NCBI RefSeq assembly: GCF_001905665.1
Contig: NZ_LIVX01000004.1
Coordinates: 771,019 to 835,018, forward strand
Length of the DNA: 64,000 nt
Direction of reading: 5' to 3'
Source of the DNA: Streptomyces sp. CB02261
Lineage (GTDB): Bacteria > Actinomycetota > Actinomycetes > Streptomycetales > Streptomycetaceae
The position numbers and the translations under genes are program-made. Below are positions 33,301-41,886 of the stretch, piece by piece (positions within the stretch are counted from its first letter, which is position 1; each line of letters opens with the position of its first letter). The notes under the pieces are model-generated. The model did not search any database. It was not told the origin of the DNA and worked only from the letters and a program-made list of their open reading frames with translations.

Positions 33301-33693
33301 GCGACCGACCACGACCCGCTGCCCTTCTCCGGACAGACGCTCATCTCCAACAACGCCCTGTACCGCACGGGCGGAGCGTTCTGGAACGAGGACCAGGAGT
33401 TCGGTGCCATCACCCTGTTCGCCCAGGGCCAGCCGATCCCGGGCGTCACCATCAGGGACACGGACATCGTCGACTCGACGTACGACGGAATCCAGTTCAA
33501 GACCGGTGGCGGCGAGATGCCGAACGTCAGGATCGCCAACGTCCGGATCGACAGGTCGAACAACGGCTCCGGCATCCTCGCGATGAGCGGCGCCCGCGGC
33601 AGCGCCACCCTGTCGAACGTGACGATCACCAACTCTGCCGAGGGAAACATCCTGGTGGAGCCCGGCTCGCAGTTCGTCATCAGCAACCCCTGA
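30325..33693 (+). CDS. secreted GH87-type alpha-1,3-glucanase with two discoidin and two CARDB modules
   Basis: 1122 residues: signal peptide (1-31), two F5/8 type C/discoidin domains (about 33-170 and 180-315), two CARDB domains (about 318-430 and 432-540), a CBM35-like domain (about 546-712; YTEYEAEDGRYQG) and a right-handed beta-helix catalytic domain (718-1122; ITNYGAVPNDGLDDTDAIQ). Asp905 and the pair Asp928-Asp929 have the spacing (23 and 24) that I recall for the three catalytic aspartates of the Paenibacillus GH87 enzyme Agl-FH1. It should hydrolyse alpha-1,3-glucan (fungal wall, mutan) outside the cell. A second GH87 gene follows after a terminator. Confidence 0.82.
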   Translation: MRLRNHGRRVIVGSVMAGLIGVGTLPAPAHAAEGPNLALGRPATAGGTNGTYVAGNVTDGSQASYWEGPNGAFPQWVQVDLGAGTDVDRVALKLPAAWGSRVQTLSVLGSTDGSSFATLSGSGARTFDPANANTVSIPLTATTARFIRVQVAANTGWNAAQLSELEVFGEDDGGPVDPPPTGTNLARNKPIEASSVTQSYVAANANDGNTATYWESAGFPATLTAKLGANADIEAVRIKLNPDQAWGPRTQAVEVLGREQSASGFTSLKARADHQFSPSSGNTLTIPVTGRYADVQLRFSANSGAPGAQVAEFEVVGAAAPNPDLTVTDLVWTPSSPSETDPVEVSATVRNAGTAASPATSVNVSLEGAAAGTAQVGALAAGASTTVKIPVGRKAMGSYTVSAVVDPANTVVEQDDTNNSRTGSAKLVVGQAPGPDLTVTAITPNPSAPAVGAAVSFTATVQNRGTTGVAAGSVTRLTAGTTTLNGTTPAVAAGQSVTVPLSGTWTAASGGVTLTATADATGTVAETNENNNVLSRSLVVGRGAAVPYTEYEAEDGRYQGTLLTADQKRTFGHTNFATESSGRKSVRLNSTGEFVEFTSVNASNSIVVRNSIPDAPSGGGAQATISLYANDVFVRKLNLSSKHSWLYGTTDDPEGLTNTPGGDARRLFDESHALLSQSYPAGTRFRLQRDAGDTASFYIIDLIDLEQVAPPTAQPAGCVSITNYGAVPNDGLDDTDAIQRAVTADQKGEISCVWIPAGQWRQEQKILTDDPLNRGIYNTVGIRDVTIRGAGMWHSQLYTLTPPHQAGGINHPHEGNFGFDIDHNTQISDLAIFGSGTIRGNNGTEEGGVGLNGRFGKNTKISNVWIEHANVGVWAGRDYTNIPELWGPGDGVEFSGMRVRNTYADGINFANGTRNSTVYNSSFRNNGDDALAVWASKYVKDTSVDIGSNNHFRNNTIQLPWRANGIAVYGGFGNTIENNIIADTMNYPGIMLATDHDPLPFSGQTLISNNALYRTGGAFWNEDQEFGAITLFAQGQPIPGVTIRDTDIVDSTYDGIQFKTGGGEMPNVRIANVRIDRSNNGSGILAMSGARGSATLSNVTITNSAEGNILVEPGSQFVISNP

Positions 33694-33726
33694 CACCGTC
33701 ACCCGCGCCCCAGGCGCCCTGACGAC

Positions 33727-33756
33727 GGGGTCCGGCCACGGCGGTGGCCGGACCCC
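33727..33756 (+). terminator. hairpin between the two GH87 genes
   Basis: GGGGTCCGGCCAC (33727-33739) pairs perfectly with GTGGCCGGACCCC (33744-33756) over a 4-base loop. Confidence 0.8.
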
Positions 33757-33816
33757 TCCCGGACCCCGACGAGCCGCGCCGGGCAGCCCCTGGGCGCCTG
33801 GCCAGATCGAGGAGAC

Positions 33817-36800
33817 ATGAGAACGCACAACTGGAGATCGCGGAGCATGAGCGCCGTGATCGCGACGAGTCTGCTGGCGCTGGGCGGTCCCCTCATGACC
33901 GCGCAGGCAGCGGGCGGCCCCAACATCGCCCTGGGCGATCCCGCCGCGGCCGGCAGCGCGCTGCCGGAGTACGGCGCCGGGAACATCACCGACGGCAACC
34001 AGGGCACGTACTGGCAGAGCTCCGGGTCGAACCTGCCGCAGTGGGTGCAGACCGATCTCGGGACGAGCACCCGCATCGACGAGGTCGTCCTGAAGCTCCC
34101 GGCGGGCTGGGAGAGCCGCAACCAGACGCTCTCGGTCCAGGGCAGCGCCGACGGCACCAGCTTCACCACCCTCAAGAACTCGGCCACGTACTCCTTCAGT
34201 CCCGGCGCCGGCAACACCGTCACCGTCGGCTTCCCGGCCGCTCAGGCGCGCTTCGTCCGCGTCCACATCACCGCCAACACCGGCTGGCAGGCCGCCCAGC
34301 TCTCCGAACTCGAAGTGCACGGCGCCGACGGGACCTCCGCCAACCTCGCCGCCGGCAGGACGCTGACCGCGAGCAGCCACACCGAGGTGTACGCGGCGGG
34401 CAACGCCAACGACGGGAACAAGGCGAGCTACTGGGAGAGCCGGAACAACGAACTGCCCCAGTGGCTCCGGGCCGACCTCGGCTCCTCCGTCCGCGCCGAC
34501 CGGGTCGTCCTGCGGCTCCCCGACGGCTGGGGCGCCCGCAGCCAGACCCTGAAGATCCAGAGCAGCGACAACGGCACGGACTTCACCGACCTCACCGCCT
34601 CGAAGGCGTACGACTTCCTCCCGTCCGCCCAGAACACGGTGACGATCCCGTTCGGAGCGACCACCGTCCGGTACCTCCGGGTCCTGGTCACGGTGAACAG
34701 CGTCCAGCCGGCCGCTCAGATAGCGGAACTGGAGGTCTACGGACCGGGCACCGGCGACACCCAGGCGCCGACGGCGCCGGCGAACCTGGCGTTCACCGAG
34801 CCGACCTCCGGGCAGGTGAGGCTGACCTGGACCGCCTCGACGGACGACACCGCCGTCACCGGGTACGACATCTACGCCGACAACGCGCTGCTGACCAGCG
34901 TGGCGGGCGACGTCACCACGTACACGGACCACCGCCCCGCGAACCAGACGGTCACCTACCACGTCCGCGCCAAGGACGCCGCCGGCAACCGGTCCGCCGA
35001 CAGCAACACCGTGACGCGGCGCGGTGACACCGGTGACACGCAGGCGCCGACGGCGCCGGCGAACCTGGCGTTCACCGAACCGACCTCCGGGCAGGTGAGG
35101 CTGACCTGGACCGCCTCCACGGACGACACCGGTGTCACCGGCTACGACATCTACGCCGACAACGCGCTGCGGGGCAGCGTCGCGGGCAACGTCACCACCT
35201 ACACCGACACCCAGCCGGCCTCCGCCACCGTCACGTACCACGTGCGCGCCAAGGACGCGGCCGGCAACCGGTCGGGCAACAGCAACACGGTCACCCGCAA
35301 CGGCAGCGGCTCCACGGGTTCCAACCTGGCCGTCGGCAAGGCGATCAGCGCCTCCTCCACGGTCCACGGCTTCGTCGCCGAGAACGCCAACGACAACAGC
35401 ACGAGCACGTACTGGGAGGGCGCGGGCGGCAGCTACCCCCAGACCCTCACCGTCAGGCTCGGCTCCAACGCCGACCTCCAGCGGCTCGTCCTCAAGCTCG
35501 ACCCGGCCACCGTCTGGGCCGCCCGGAACCAGACCATCGAGGTCCTGGGGCGCGAGCAGAGCGCGTCGGGATTCACGAGCCTCCTCGCCGCCAGGAGCTA
35601 CACCTTCGACCCGTCCGGCGGAAACACCGTGACCGTGCCGGTCACCGCTCGCGTCGCCGACGTACAGCTGAGGTTCACCGCCAACTCCGGTTCCTCGGCC
35701 GGACAGCTGGCGGAGTTCCAGGTCATCGGCGTGCCCGCGCCCAACCCGGACCTGGAAGTGACCGGCCTGACCACGACGCCGGCCGCCCCGGTCGAGTCGG
35801 ACCAGATCACGGTGGGCGCCACCGTCCGCAACAGCGGCCCGGCCGCCGCGCCGGCCAGCGTCGTCGCGCTGCGCCTCGGCGGCTCCAAGGTGGCCACCGC
35901 CCAGGTCGGTGCCCTGGCCGCCGGTGCGCAGACCGTGGTCACCGCCTCCCTCGGCGCGCGGGACGCGGGCTCGTACCAGCTCAGCGCTGGCGCGGACGAC
36001 ACGAACGCCGTCGTCGAACAGAACGAGACCAACAACACCTACACCAGCCCGAGCGCCCTCGTCGTCAAGCCGGTCTCCAGCTCCGACCTGGTGGCGGCGT
36101 CGGTGACGACCTCGCCGTCCAGCCCCGCCGCCGGGGACACCGTCACCTTCAAGGTCGCGGTGAAGAACCAGGGCACCCAGGCGAGCGCGGCGGGCAGCCA
36201 CGACGTCACCCTCACCCTGGTCGACTCCAAGGGGGCAGTCGTCAAGACACTCACCGGTGCGCACAGCGGGAGCATCGCGGCCGGATCGGCGGCCGAGGTG
36301 AACCTGGGCCCGTGGGCCGCGGTCAACGGCTCCTACACCGTCAGGACCGTGATCGCGGACGACGCCGCCGAACTGCCGGTCAAGCGGGCCAACAACACCT
36401 CCAGCCAGCCGCTCTTCGTCGGCCGCGGCGCGAACATGCCGTACACCATGTACGAGGCGGAGGACGGCACGGCCGGTGGCGGCGCCCAGGTTCTCGGCCC
36501 GAACAGGACCGTCGGCGACATCGCGGGCGAGGCCTCCGGCCGCAGGGCCGTGAACCTCGACGCGACCGGCGAGTACGTCGAGTTCACCACCCGCGCCTCG
36601 ACCAACACCCTGGTCACCCGCTTCTCCATCCCGGACGCCCCGGGCGGCGGCGGCACCGACTCCACCCTCAACGTCTACGTCGACGGCGTCCTGAAGAAGG
36701 CGATGCCGCTGACGTCGAAGTACGCCTGGCTGTACGGCGCCGAGACCGGTCCCGGGAACTCCCCGTCGGCCGGCGGGCCGCGCCACATCTACGACGAGGC

Positions 36801-38106
36801 GCATCTGCTCCTCGGCGAGACCGTCCCGGCGGGCAGCAGGATCCGCCTCCAGAAGGACGCCGCCAACACCGCCGCGAACTACGCGATCGACTTCGTCAAC
36901 CTGGAGCAGGTCGCCCCGGTCGCCAACCCCGACCCGGCCGCCTACGCCGTCCCGGCCGGCTTCGGCCAGCAGGACGTCCAGAACGCGCTCGACCGGGTGC
37001 GGATGGACTCCACCGGCAGGCTGACCGGTGTCTACCTGCCGCCCGGCGACTACCAGACGTCGAGCAAGTTCCAGGTCTACGGCAAGCCCGTACAGGTCCT
37101 CGGGGCCGGGCCCTGGTACACCAGGTTCCACGCGCCCGCCTCGCAGGACAACACCGACGTCGGCTTCCGGGCCGAGGCGGCGGCCAAGGGCTCGTCCTTC
37201 CGGAACTTCGCCTTCTTCGGCAACTACACCTCACGCATCGACGGTCCCGGCAAGGTCTTCGACTTCGCCAACGTGACCGACATGCAGATCGACGACATCT
37301 GGACCGAGCACATGGTGTGCCTCTACTGGGGAGCCAACACCGACCGGATCACGATCAAGAACTCGCGCATCCGGAACATGTTCGCCGACGGCATCAACAT
37401 GACCAACGGATCCACGGACAACCACGTCGTCAACAACGACGCCCGGGCGACCGGTGACGACAGCTTCGCGTTGTTCTCCGCGATCGACGCCGGTGGCGCC
37501 GACATGAAGAACAACGTCTACGAGAACCTCACGTCGACGCTGACCTGGCGGGCGGCGGGCGTGGCCGTGTACGGCGGCTACAACAACACCTTCCGCAACA
37601 TCCACATCGCCGACACCCTGGTCTACTCCGGCGTCACCATCTCCTCGCTGGACTTCGGCTACGCGATGAACGGCTTCGGGACCGAGCCGACGACCCTGGA
37701 GAACATCTCGATCGTCAGGGCCGGCGGCCACTTCTGGGGCAACCAGACCTTCCCCGGCATCTGGCTCTTCTCCGCCTCCAAGGTGTTCCAGGGCATCAGG
37801 GTGAACCACGTCGACATCGTCGAACCCACCTACAGCGGCATCATGTTCCAGACGAACTACGTCGGCGGACAACCGCAGTTCCCGATCAAGGACACCATCC
37901 TCACCGACATCTCCATCACCGGAGCCCGCAAGAGCGGCGACGCCTGGGACGCCAAGTCCGGCTTCGGCCTCTGGGCGAACGAGAAGCCCGAGGACAACCA
38001 GGGCCCCGCCGTCGGCGAGGTCACCTTCAACGGTCTGCGCATGAGCGGCAACGCCGTCGACATCCGCAACAACACCTCCACCTTCAAGATCAACATCAAC
38101 CCGTAG
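33817..38106 (+). CDS. secreted GH87-type alpha-1,3-glucanase with three discoidin, two FnIII and two CARDB modules
   Basis: 1429 residues: signal peptide (to AQA, about 31), discoidin 1 (33-170), discoidin 2 (172-309), two fibronectin III repeats (about 313-402 and 406-495), discoidin 3 (500-645), two CARDB (about 648-750 and 753-868), a CBM35-like domain (about 872-1035; YTMYEAEDG) and a beta-helix catalytic domain (1040-1429). Asp1191, Asp1214 and Asp1215 reproduce the 23/24 spacing of the first enzyme, so both should be active. The domains occur in the same order as in the neighbour but with FnIII modules and a third discoidin added. ATG 33817 follows GAGGAGAC. Confidence 0.82.
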   Translation: MRTHNWRSRSMSAVIATSLLALGGPLMTAQAAGGPNIALGDPAAAGSALPEYGAGNITDGNQGTYWQSSGSNLPQWVQTDLGTSTRIDEVVLKLPAGWESRNQTLSVQGSADGTSFTTLKNSATYSFSPGAGNTVTVGFPAAQARFVRVHITANTGWQAAQLSELEVHGADGTSANLAAGRTLTASSHTEVYAAGNANDGNKASYWESRNNELPQWLRADLGSSVRADRVVLRLPDGWGARSQTLKIQSSDNGTDFTDLTASKAYDFLPSAQNTVTIPFGATTVRYLRVLVTVNSVQPAAQIAELEVYGPGTGDTQAPTAPANLAFTEPTSGQVRLTWTASTDDTAVTGYDIYADNALLTSVAGDVTTYTDHRPANQTVTYHVRAKDAAGNRSADSNTVTRRGDTGDTQAPTAPANLAFTEPTSGQVRLTWTASTDDTGVTGYDIYADNALRGSVAGNVTTYTDTQPASATVTYHVRAKDAAGNRSGNSNTVTRNGSGSTGSNLAVGKAISASSTVHGFVAENANDNSTSTYWEGAGGSYPQTLTVRLGSNADLQRLVLKLDPATVWAARNQTIEVLGREQSASGFTSLLAARSYTFDPSGGNTVTVPVTARVADVQLRFTANSGSSAGQLAEFQVIGVPAPNPDLEVTGLTTTPAAPVESDQITVGATVRNSGPAAAPASVVALRLGGSKVATAQVGALAAGAQTVVTASLGARDAGSYQLSAGADDTNAVVEQNETNNTYTSPSALVVKPVSSSDLVAASVTTSPSSPAAGDTVTFKVAVKNQGTQASAAGSHDVTLTLVDSKGAVVKTLTGAHSGSIAAGSAAEVNLGPWAAVNGSYTVRTVIADDAAELPVKRANNTSSQPLFVGRGANMPYTMYEAEDGTAGGGAQVLGPNRTVGDIAGEASGRRAVNLDATGEYVEFTTRASTNTLVTRFSIPDAPGGGGTDSTLNVYVDGVLKKAMPLTSKYAWLYGAETGPGNSPSAGGPRHIYDEAHLLLGETVPAGSRIRLQKDAANTAANYAIDFVNLEQVAPVANPDPAAYAVPAGFGQQDVQNALDRVRMDSTGRLTGVYLPPGDYQTSSKFQVYGKPVQVLGAGPWYTRFHAPASQDNTDVGFRAEAAAKGSSFRNFAFFGNYTSRIDGPGKVFDFANVTDMQIDDIWTEHMVCLYWGANTDRITIKNSRIRNMFADGINMTNGSTDNHVVNNDARATGDDSFALFSAIDAGGADMKNNVYENLTSTLTWRAAGVAVYGGYNNTFRNIHIADTLVYSGVTISSLDFGYAMNGFGTEPTTLENISIVRAGGHFWGNQTFPGIWLFSASKVFQGIRVNHVDIVEPTYSGIMFQTNYVGGQPQFPIKDTILTDISITGARKSGDAWDAKSGFGLWANEKPEDNQGPAVGEVTFNGLRMSGNAVDIRNNTSTFKININP
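34762..35300 (+). repeat. tandem fibronectin III duplication
   Basis: Two 279-base (93-codon) units beginning CAGGCGCCGACGGCGCCGGC at 34762 and 35041. The first 80 or so bases of each are almost identical, pointing to a recent internal duplication or conversion. Confidence 0.85.
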
Positions 38107-38124
38107 CACGGGAAGAGCCGACCA

Positions 38125-38157
38125 GCCGGCGCGGGCCTCACGGAGGCCCGCGCCGGC
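38125..38157 (+). terminator. terminator after the second GH87 gene
   Basis: GCCGGCGCGGGCCTC (38125-38139) pairs perfectly with GAGGCCCGCGCCGGC (38143-38157); three-base loop, followed by CTTG. Confidence 0.85.
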
Positions 38158-38255
38158 CTTGAGGGCTGCCAGGGCGACCGCAGCGTCTGTCGATCCGGTG
38201 CGGCCGATCACGGACGCGTTACGTCCAACTGTCGTGCAATTACGAAATCAGCGCG

Positions 38256-38265
38256 AGATCTTGCG
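38256..38265. promoter_or_regulatory. TCTTGC-type motif upstream of the second ABC operon
   Basis: AGATCTTGCG, about 110 bases before the binding-protein start, related to the sites at 21263, 24007, 28874 and 30147. Confidence 0.4.
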
Positions 38266-38372
38266 TTCACCTGCCTGCGGTGATTGAGTGTGCCGCGCCC
38301 CACCACGCACAACGGCGATGGGGCGACCTCCACTTCACGCCGCTCCACGTTCATGCCCGAAGGGGACCACCC

Positions 38373-39791
38373 ATGAGAAGCGCCCGGTTCCGCCGCAGCC
38401 GCCGTGCCGCCGCAGTCACCCTCGTCTCCGCACTCTCGCTGACCGCGCTCGCCGCGTGCGGCACGAGCAGCAGCAGCGACGACGGCAAGGACGGGGCCCC
38501 GCAGAGCGGCTCCTCCGACCCGTCGGCCCCGCTTGACCCGAAGACCAAGGTGACGCTCACGATCGACTGCATGCCGCCCGCGGCGAAGGCGGCCGAGCTG
38601 AAGGAGTGGAAGGAGGACGTCGCCGCGTTCAACAAGACGTACCCGAACGTCACCATCGAGGGCCGCTCCACCCCGGGCCAGTGCCTGGAGCCGCCGCGCT
38701 TCACCGCGATGCTCAAGGCCAAGTCGCAGCCGGACGTGTTCTACACGTACTTCACCGACCTGCCGCAGGTGCTCGACAACGACGGGGCCGCGGACATCAC
38801 CGCGTACGTCAACGACAGGACCGTGCCCGCGCTCAAGGACATCGACCCGAACGTCCTCGGCTCCCTCAAGCAGGACGGCAAGCTCTACGGGCTGCCCACC
38901 AGCAACTACACGATGGGCCTGCTGATCAACCGCAAGCTCTTCAAGGACGCCGGCCTGAACCCGGACGCCCCGCCGCGCACCTGGGAAGAGGTGCGTGCCG
39001 CCGCCAAGAAGATCGCCGGTCTCGGCAAGGGTGTCTCCGGCTTCGGCGAGTACAGCGCCGGCAACACGGGCGGCTGGCACTTCACCGCGCAGATGTACAG
39101 CGTCGGCGGTGACGTCGTGGACGCGTCCGGTACGAAGGCCGCGTTCAACAACGAGCTCGGCAAGCAGGTCGCGCGGAACCTCCACGCCATGCGCTGGGAG
39201 GACGACTCCATGGGCAAGACCCAGCTGCTCAAGTGGGGCGACCTGCAGAAGCAGATAGCCACCGACAAGCTCGGCATGTTCCTCGCCGCCCCCGACGACA
39301 TCGCGTACATGGTGCAGCAGCTCGGCGCCAGGTACGAGAACTTCGGCATGGGCCCGATCCCCGGCGGCAAGAACACGCTGGCCGGCGGCAACAACTACAT
39401 GATCAAGAAGGGCATCTCCGGCGACAAGATCAAGGCCGCCGTCGCCTGGCTCACGTTCAAGAACCTCACCGTCGGCAAGGGTCAGTTCGACTGGGCCCGC
39501 ACCAAGGCCGACGGGCTCCCGGTGGGCATTCCGCAGCCGAACTTCTGGCTGAACGAGTCCAAGACCAAGGACGACGCCGCCCGCGTCGAGCACGCCACCA
39601 TGCCGGTCGCCAACTTCAAGGCCTTCATGGACAACCCGGTCGCCGGCAAGGCGGAGCCGCCGAAGGCGCAGGAGGTCTACAAGGTCCTCGACAACGTCAT
39701 GTCAGGCCTCCTCACCAACGAGGACGCCGACATCGACAAGCTCCTCTCCACGGCCGAGGCGCAGGTCGACCAGGTCCTCGCCAGTCAGTGA
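38373..39791 (+). CDS. oligosaccharide ABC transporter substrate-binding lipoprotein, MalE-like
   Basis: 472 residues of extracellular solute-binding protein family 1. The lipoprotein signal ends LTALAACGTSSSSDD with the lipobox cysteine. Family features include VAAFNKTYPNVTIEG, LPTSNYTMGLLINRKLFKDAGL, PRTWEEVRAAAKKIAG and GPIPGGKNTLAGGNNYMI. It is the first gene of a binding-protein/two-permease/GH13 operon next to two alpha-1,3-glucanases, so nigero-oligosaccharides are the likely ligand; that is inference from context. ATG 38373 follows AAGGGGACC. No dedicated ATPase is in the operon, consistent with use of a shared MsiK-type ATPase. Confidence 0.9.
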   Translation: MRSARFRRSRRAAAVTLVSALSLTALAACGTSSSSDDGKDGAPQSGSSDPSAPLDPKTKVTLTIDCMPPAAKAAELKEWKEDVAAFNKTYPNVTIEGRSTPGQCLEPPRFTAMLKAKSQPDVFYTYFTDLPQVLDNDGAADITAYVNDRTVPALKDIDPNVLGSLKQDGKLYGLPTSNYTMGLLINRKLFKDAGLNPDAPPRTWEEVRAAAKKIAGLGKGVSGFGEYSAGNTGGWHFTAQMYSVGGDVVDASGTKAAFNNELGKQVARNLHAMRWEDDSMGKTQLLKWGDLQKQIATDKLGMFLAAPDDIAYMVQQLGARYENFGMGPIPGGKNTLAGGNNYMIKKGISGDKIKAAVAWLTFKNLTVGKGQFDWARTKADGLPVGIPQPNFWLNESKTKDDAARVEHATMPVANFKAFMDNPVAGKAEPPKAQEVYKVLDNVMSGLLTNEDADIDKLLSTAEAQVDQVLASQ

Positions 39792-39913
39792 GCGGGTGCG
39801 GGTGGGGCGGGCGTGCCCGCTCCACCCGCGAACCGGTCCACGTCGACCGGCCCCGCCCGTACCGCCCGAGATCCTCGGGCACCAGAACCGGCAGACAGTA
39901 CCGAGGAGAGACG

Positions 39914-40873
39914 ATGTCGGCCCCCAGTCTGACCCCGAGCAAGGCGGACGCCCCCCGCCCCTCCCCGCCACCAGAGGCGGTCCCCGCGCCGGCCGACGGC
40001 CGCTTCGCCAGGAGCCTGCGGCGCAACCTCACCGCCCACGGCTTCCTGATCGGCGCGGTGCTGTGCTTCGGCGTCTTCTCCTGGTACCCCATGCTGCGGG
40101 AGTTCCTCCTCGCCTTCCAGAAGACCGAGGACGGCCGCACGACCTGGGTCGGTCTCGACAACTTCGACACGGTCGTCGACGACCCCGCCTTCTGGCAGGC
40201 CTGGGGCAACACCGCCCTGTTCACGGTGCTCGCCCTCGTCCTCGGCTTCGCGGTGCCCTTCCTCGTCGCGATCGTCATCAACGAGTTCCACCACGGCCAG
40301 GGCTACCTGCGGCTGCTCGTCTACCTGCCCGTCATGCTGCCGCCGGTCGCCTCGGTCCTCCTCTTCAAGTACCTGTACGACCCCGGATACGGCCTCCTCA
40401 ACGAGCTGTTCACCTCGCTCGGACTGCCCGAACAGCAGTGGCTCCAGGACCCGGACCTCTCCATGCCCGCCGTCGTCATCGCGTCGACCTGGATGAACAT
40501 GGGCGGTGCGACCCTGATCTACCTGGCCTCGCTCCAGTCCATCCCCGGCGAACTGTACGAGGCCGCCGAGCTCGACGGCGCCGGACTGCTGCGCAAGATC
40601 TGGCACGTCACCATCCCGCAGACCCGCCTCATCCTCTCGCTGATGGCACTCATGCAGGTCATCGCCACGATGCAGGTCTTCGTCGAGCCGTTCCTGCTCA
40701 CCGGCGGCGCCGGCCCCGAGGGGTCGACCACCACGGTCGTCTACCTCATCTACCAGTACGCCTTCAACTTCAACAACTACGGTGCCGCGGCGGCGCTCGG
40801 CCTGCTCCTGCTCGTACTCCTCGCCGGATTCTCGGCGGTGTACGTCAAGCTCAGCCGTGCCGAGGACGAGTAG
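39914..40873 (+). CDS. ABC transporter permease, MalF-like
   Basis: 319 residues, six transmembrane helices after an Ala/Pro-rich cytoplasmic N-terminus. The EAA loop that docks the ATPase is ELYEAAELDGAGLLRKIWHV. Other landmarks are GLDNFDTVVDDPAFWQAWGN and LRLLVYLPVMLPPVASVLLF. ATG 39914 follows GAGGAGAGACG. Partner of the next permease. Confidence 0.93.
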   Translation: MSAPSLTPSKADAPRPSPPPEAVPAPADGRFARSLRRNLTAHGFLIGAVLCFGVFSWYPMLREFLLAFQKTEDGRTTWVGLDNFDTVVDDPAFWQAWGNTALFTVLALVLGFAVPFLVAIVINEFHHGQGYLRLLVYLPVMLPPVASVLLFKYLYDPGYGLLNELFTSLGLPEQQWLQDPDLSMPAVVIASTWMNMGGATLIYLASLQSIPGELYEAAELDGAGLLRKIWHVTIPQTRLILSLMALMQVIATMQVFVEPFLLTGGAGPEGSTTTVVYLIYQYAFNFNNYGAAAALGLLLLVLLAGFSAVYVKLSRAEDE

Positions 40874-40888
40874 GACCGGAGACCAGCC

Positions 40889-41764
40889 ATGTCCACACGT
40901 ACGCTCATCTCGCCGGCCGTCCTCGCGAGGCCCCGCGGCAAGGTCCTCTACCGGATCGTCTTCGCCGCTGTCGTCGTCCTGTTCACCCTCGTCTTCCTCG
41001 GCCCCCTCTACTGGCTCGTGTCCAGCGGCTTCAAGGACGCCCAGGAGGTCATCCAGACCCCGCCGACCCTGGTGCCCGCATCGTTCGAGCCCGCGAACTA
41101 CACCCGGGCCTGGGAGGTCATGGACCTCGCCGGCCTCCTCTTCAACACCCTCTACTACGCCTTCGGCGCCCTCGCCTTCCAGCTCGTGCTCGACGTGGCG
41201 GCCGCCTACTCGCTCTCGAAGCTGCGGCCCCTGTTCGGCAAGGCGATCCTCGGCATGATGCTCGCCACGCTGATGATCCCGGCGACGGTGCTCGTCGTCC
41301 CCCAGTACCTGACCGTCCTCGACGTGCCCGTCGTGGAGCGCAACCTGCTCAACACGCCGTGGGCGATCTGGCTGCCGGCCGTCACGAACGCCTTCAACAT
41401 CTTCCTCCTGAAGCGCTTCTTCGACTCCATCCCGAAGGAACTGCTCGACGCCGCCTCGATGGACGGCGCCTCGTCCGTGCGGGTCCTGTGGTCGATCGTG
41501 CTGCCCATCTCCCGCCCCGTCCTCGGCGTCGTGTCGATCTTCGCGGTCGTCGGGGTGTGGAAGGACTTCCTCTGGCCCATGCTCACGCTGCCCGACCCGT
41601 CGAAGCAGACCCTCAACGTGGGCATCTACTCGCTCTCCAACGGCGTCCCGGTGAACGTGCTGATCGCCGCCCTCACCATCGCCTCCGTTCCCACGCTGCT
41701 GATCTTCCTGATCTTCCAGCGGAACATCATGAGCGGTCTCACCGCCGGCGGGCTCAAGGGCTGA
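40889..41764 (+). CDS. ABC transporter permease, MalG-like
   Basis: 291 residues with six helices and the EAA loop ELLDAASMDGASSVRVLWSI. Typical CUT1 features are LGPLYWLVSSGFKD near the N-terminus and NTPWAIWLPAVTNAFNIFLL. It starts 15 bases after the MalF-like gene. Together they import oligosaccharides delivered by the lipoprotein encoded upstream. Confidence 0.93.
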   Translation: MSTRTLISPAVLARPRGKVLYRIVFAAVVVLFTLVFLGPLYWLVSSGFKDAQEVIQTPPTLVPASFEPANYTRAWEVMDLAGLLFNTLYYAFGALAFQLVLDVAAAYSLSKLRPLFGKAILGMMLATLMIPATVLVVPQYLTVLDVPVVERNLLNTPWAIWLPAVTNAFNIFLLKRFFDSIPKELLDAASMDGASSVRVLWSIVLPISRPVLGVVSIFAVVGVWKDFLWPMLTLPDPSKQTLNVGIYSLSNGVPVNVLIAALTIASVPTLLIFLIFQRNIMSGLTAGGLKG

Positions 41765-41886
41765 ACACGCCCGAACCCCGCCCGCCCACGAGCCCGCACC
41801 TCCCGAAGCCTTCGCCGCCGGCCCCACCGCCGCCCCGCCATCAGGGGCCGGCGGCGAAGAACCGCCCTGCCCGAAAGGACCGTCCC

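Noticed and set aside
31393-37131. A 1912-codon open frame on the minus strand under the two glucanase genes
   Set aside because: It is antisense to clear secreted multidomain proteins and its translation is Gly/Arg/Val/Asp-rich with no recognisable domain, an effect of GC-rich codon bias.
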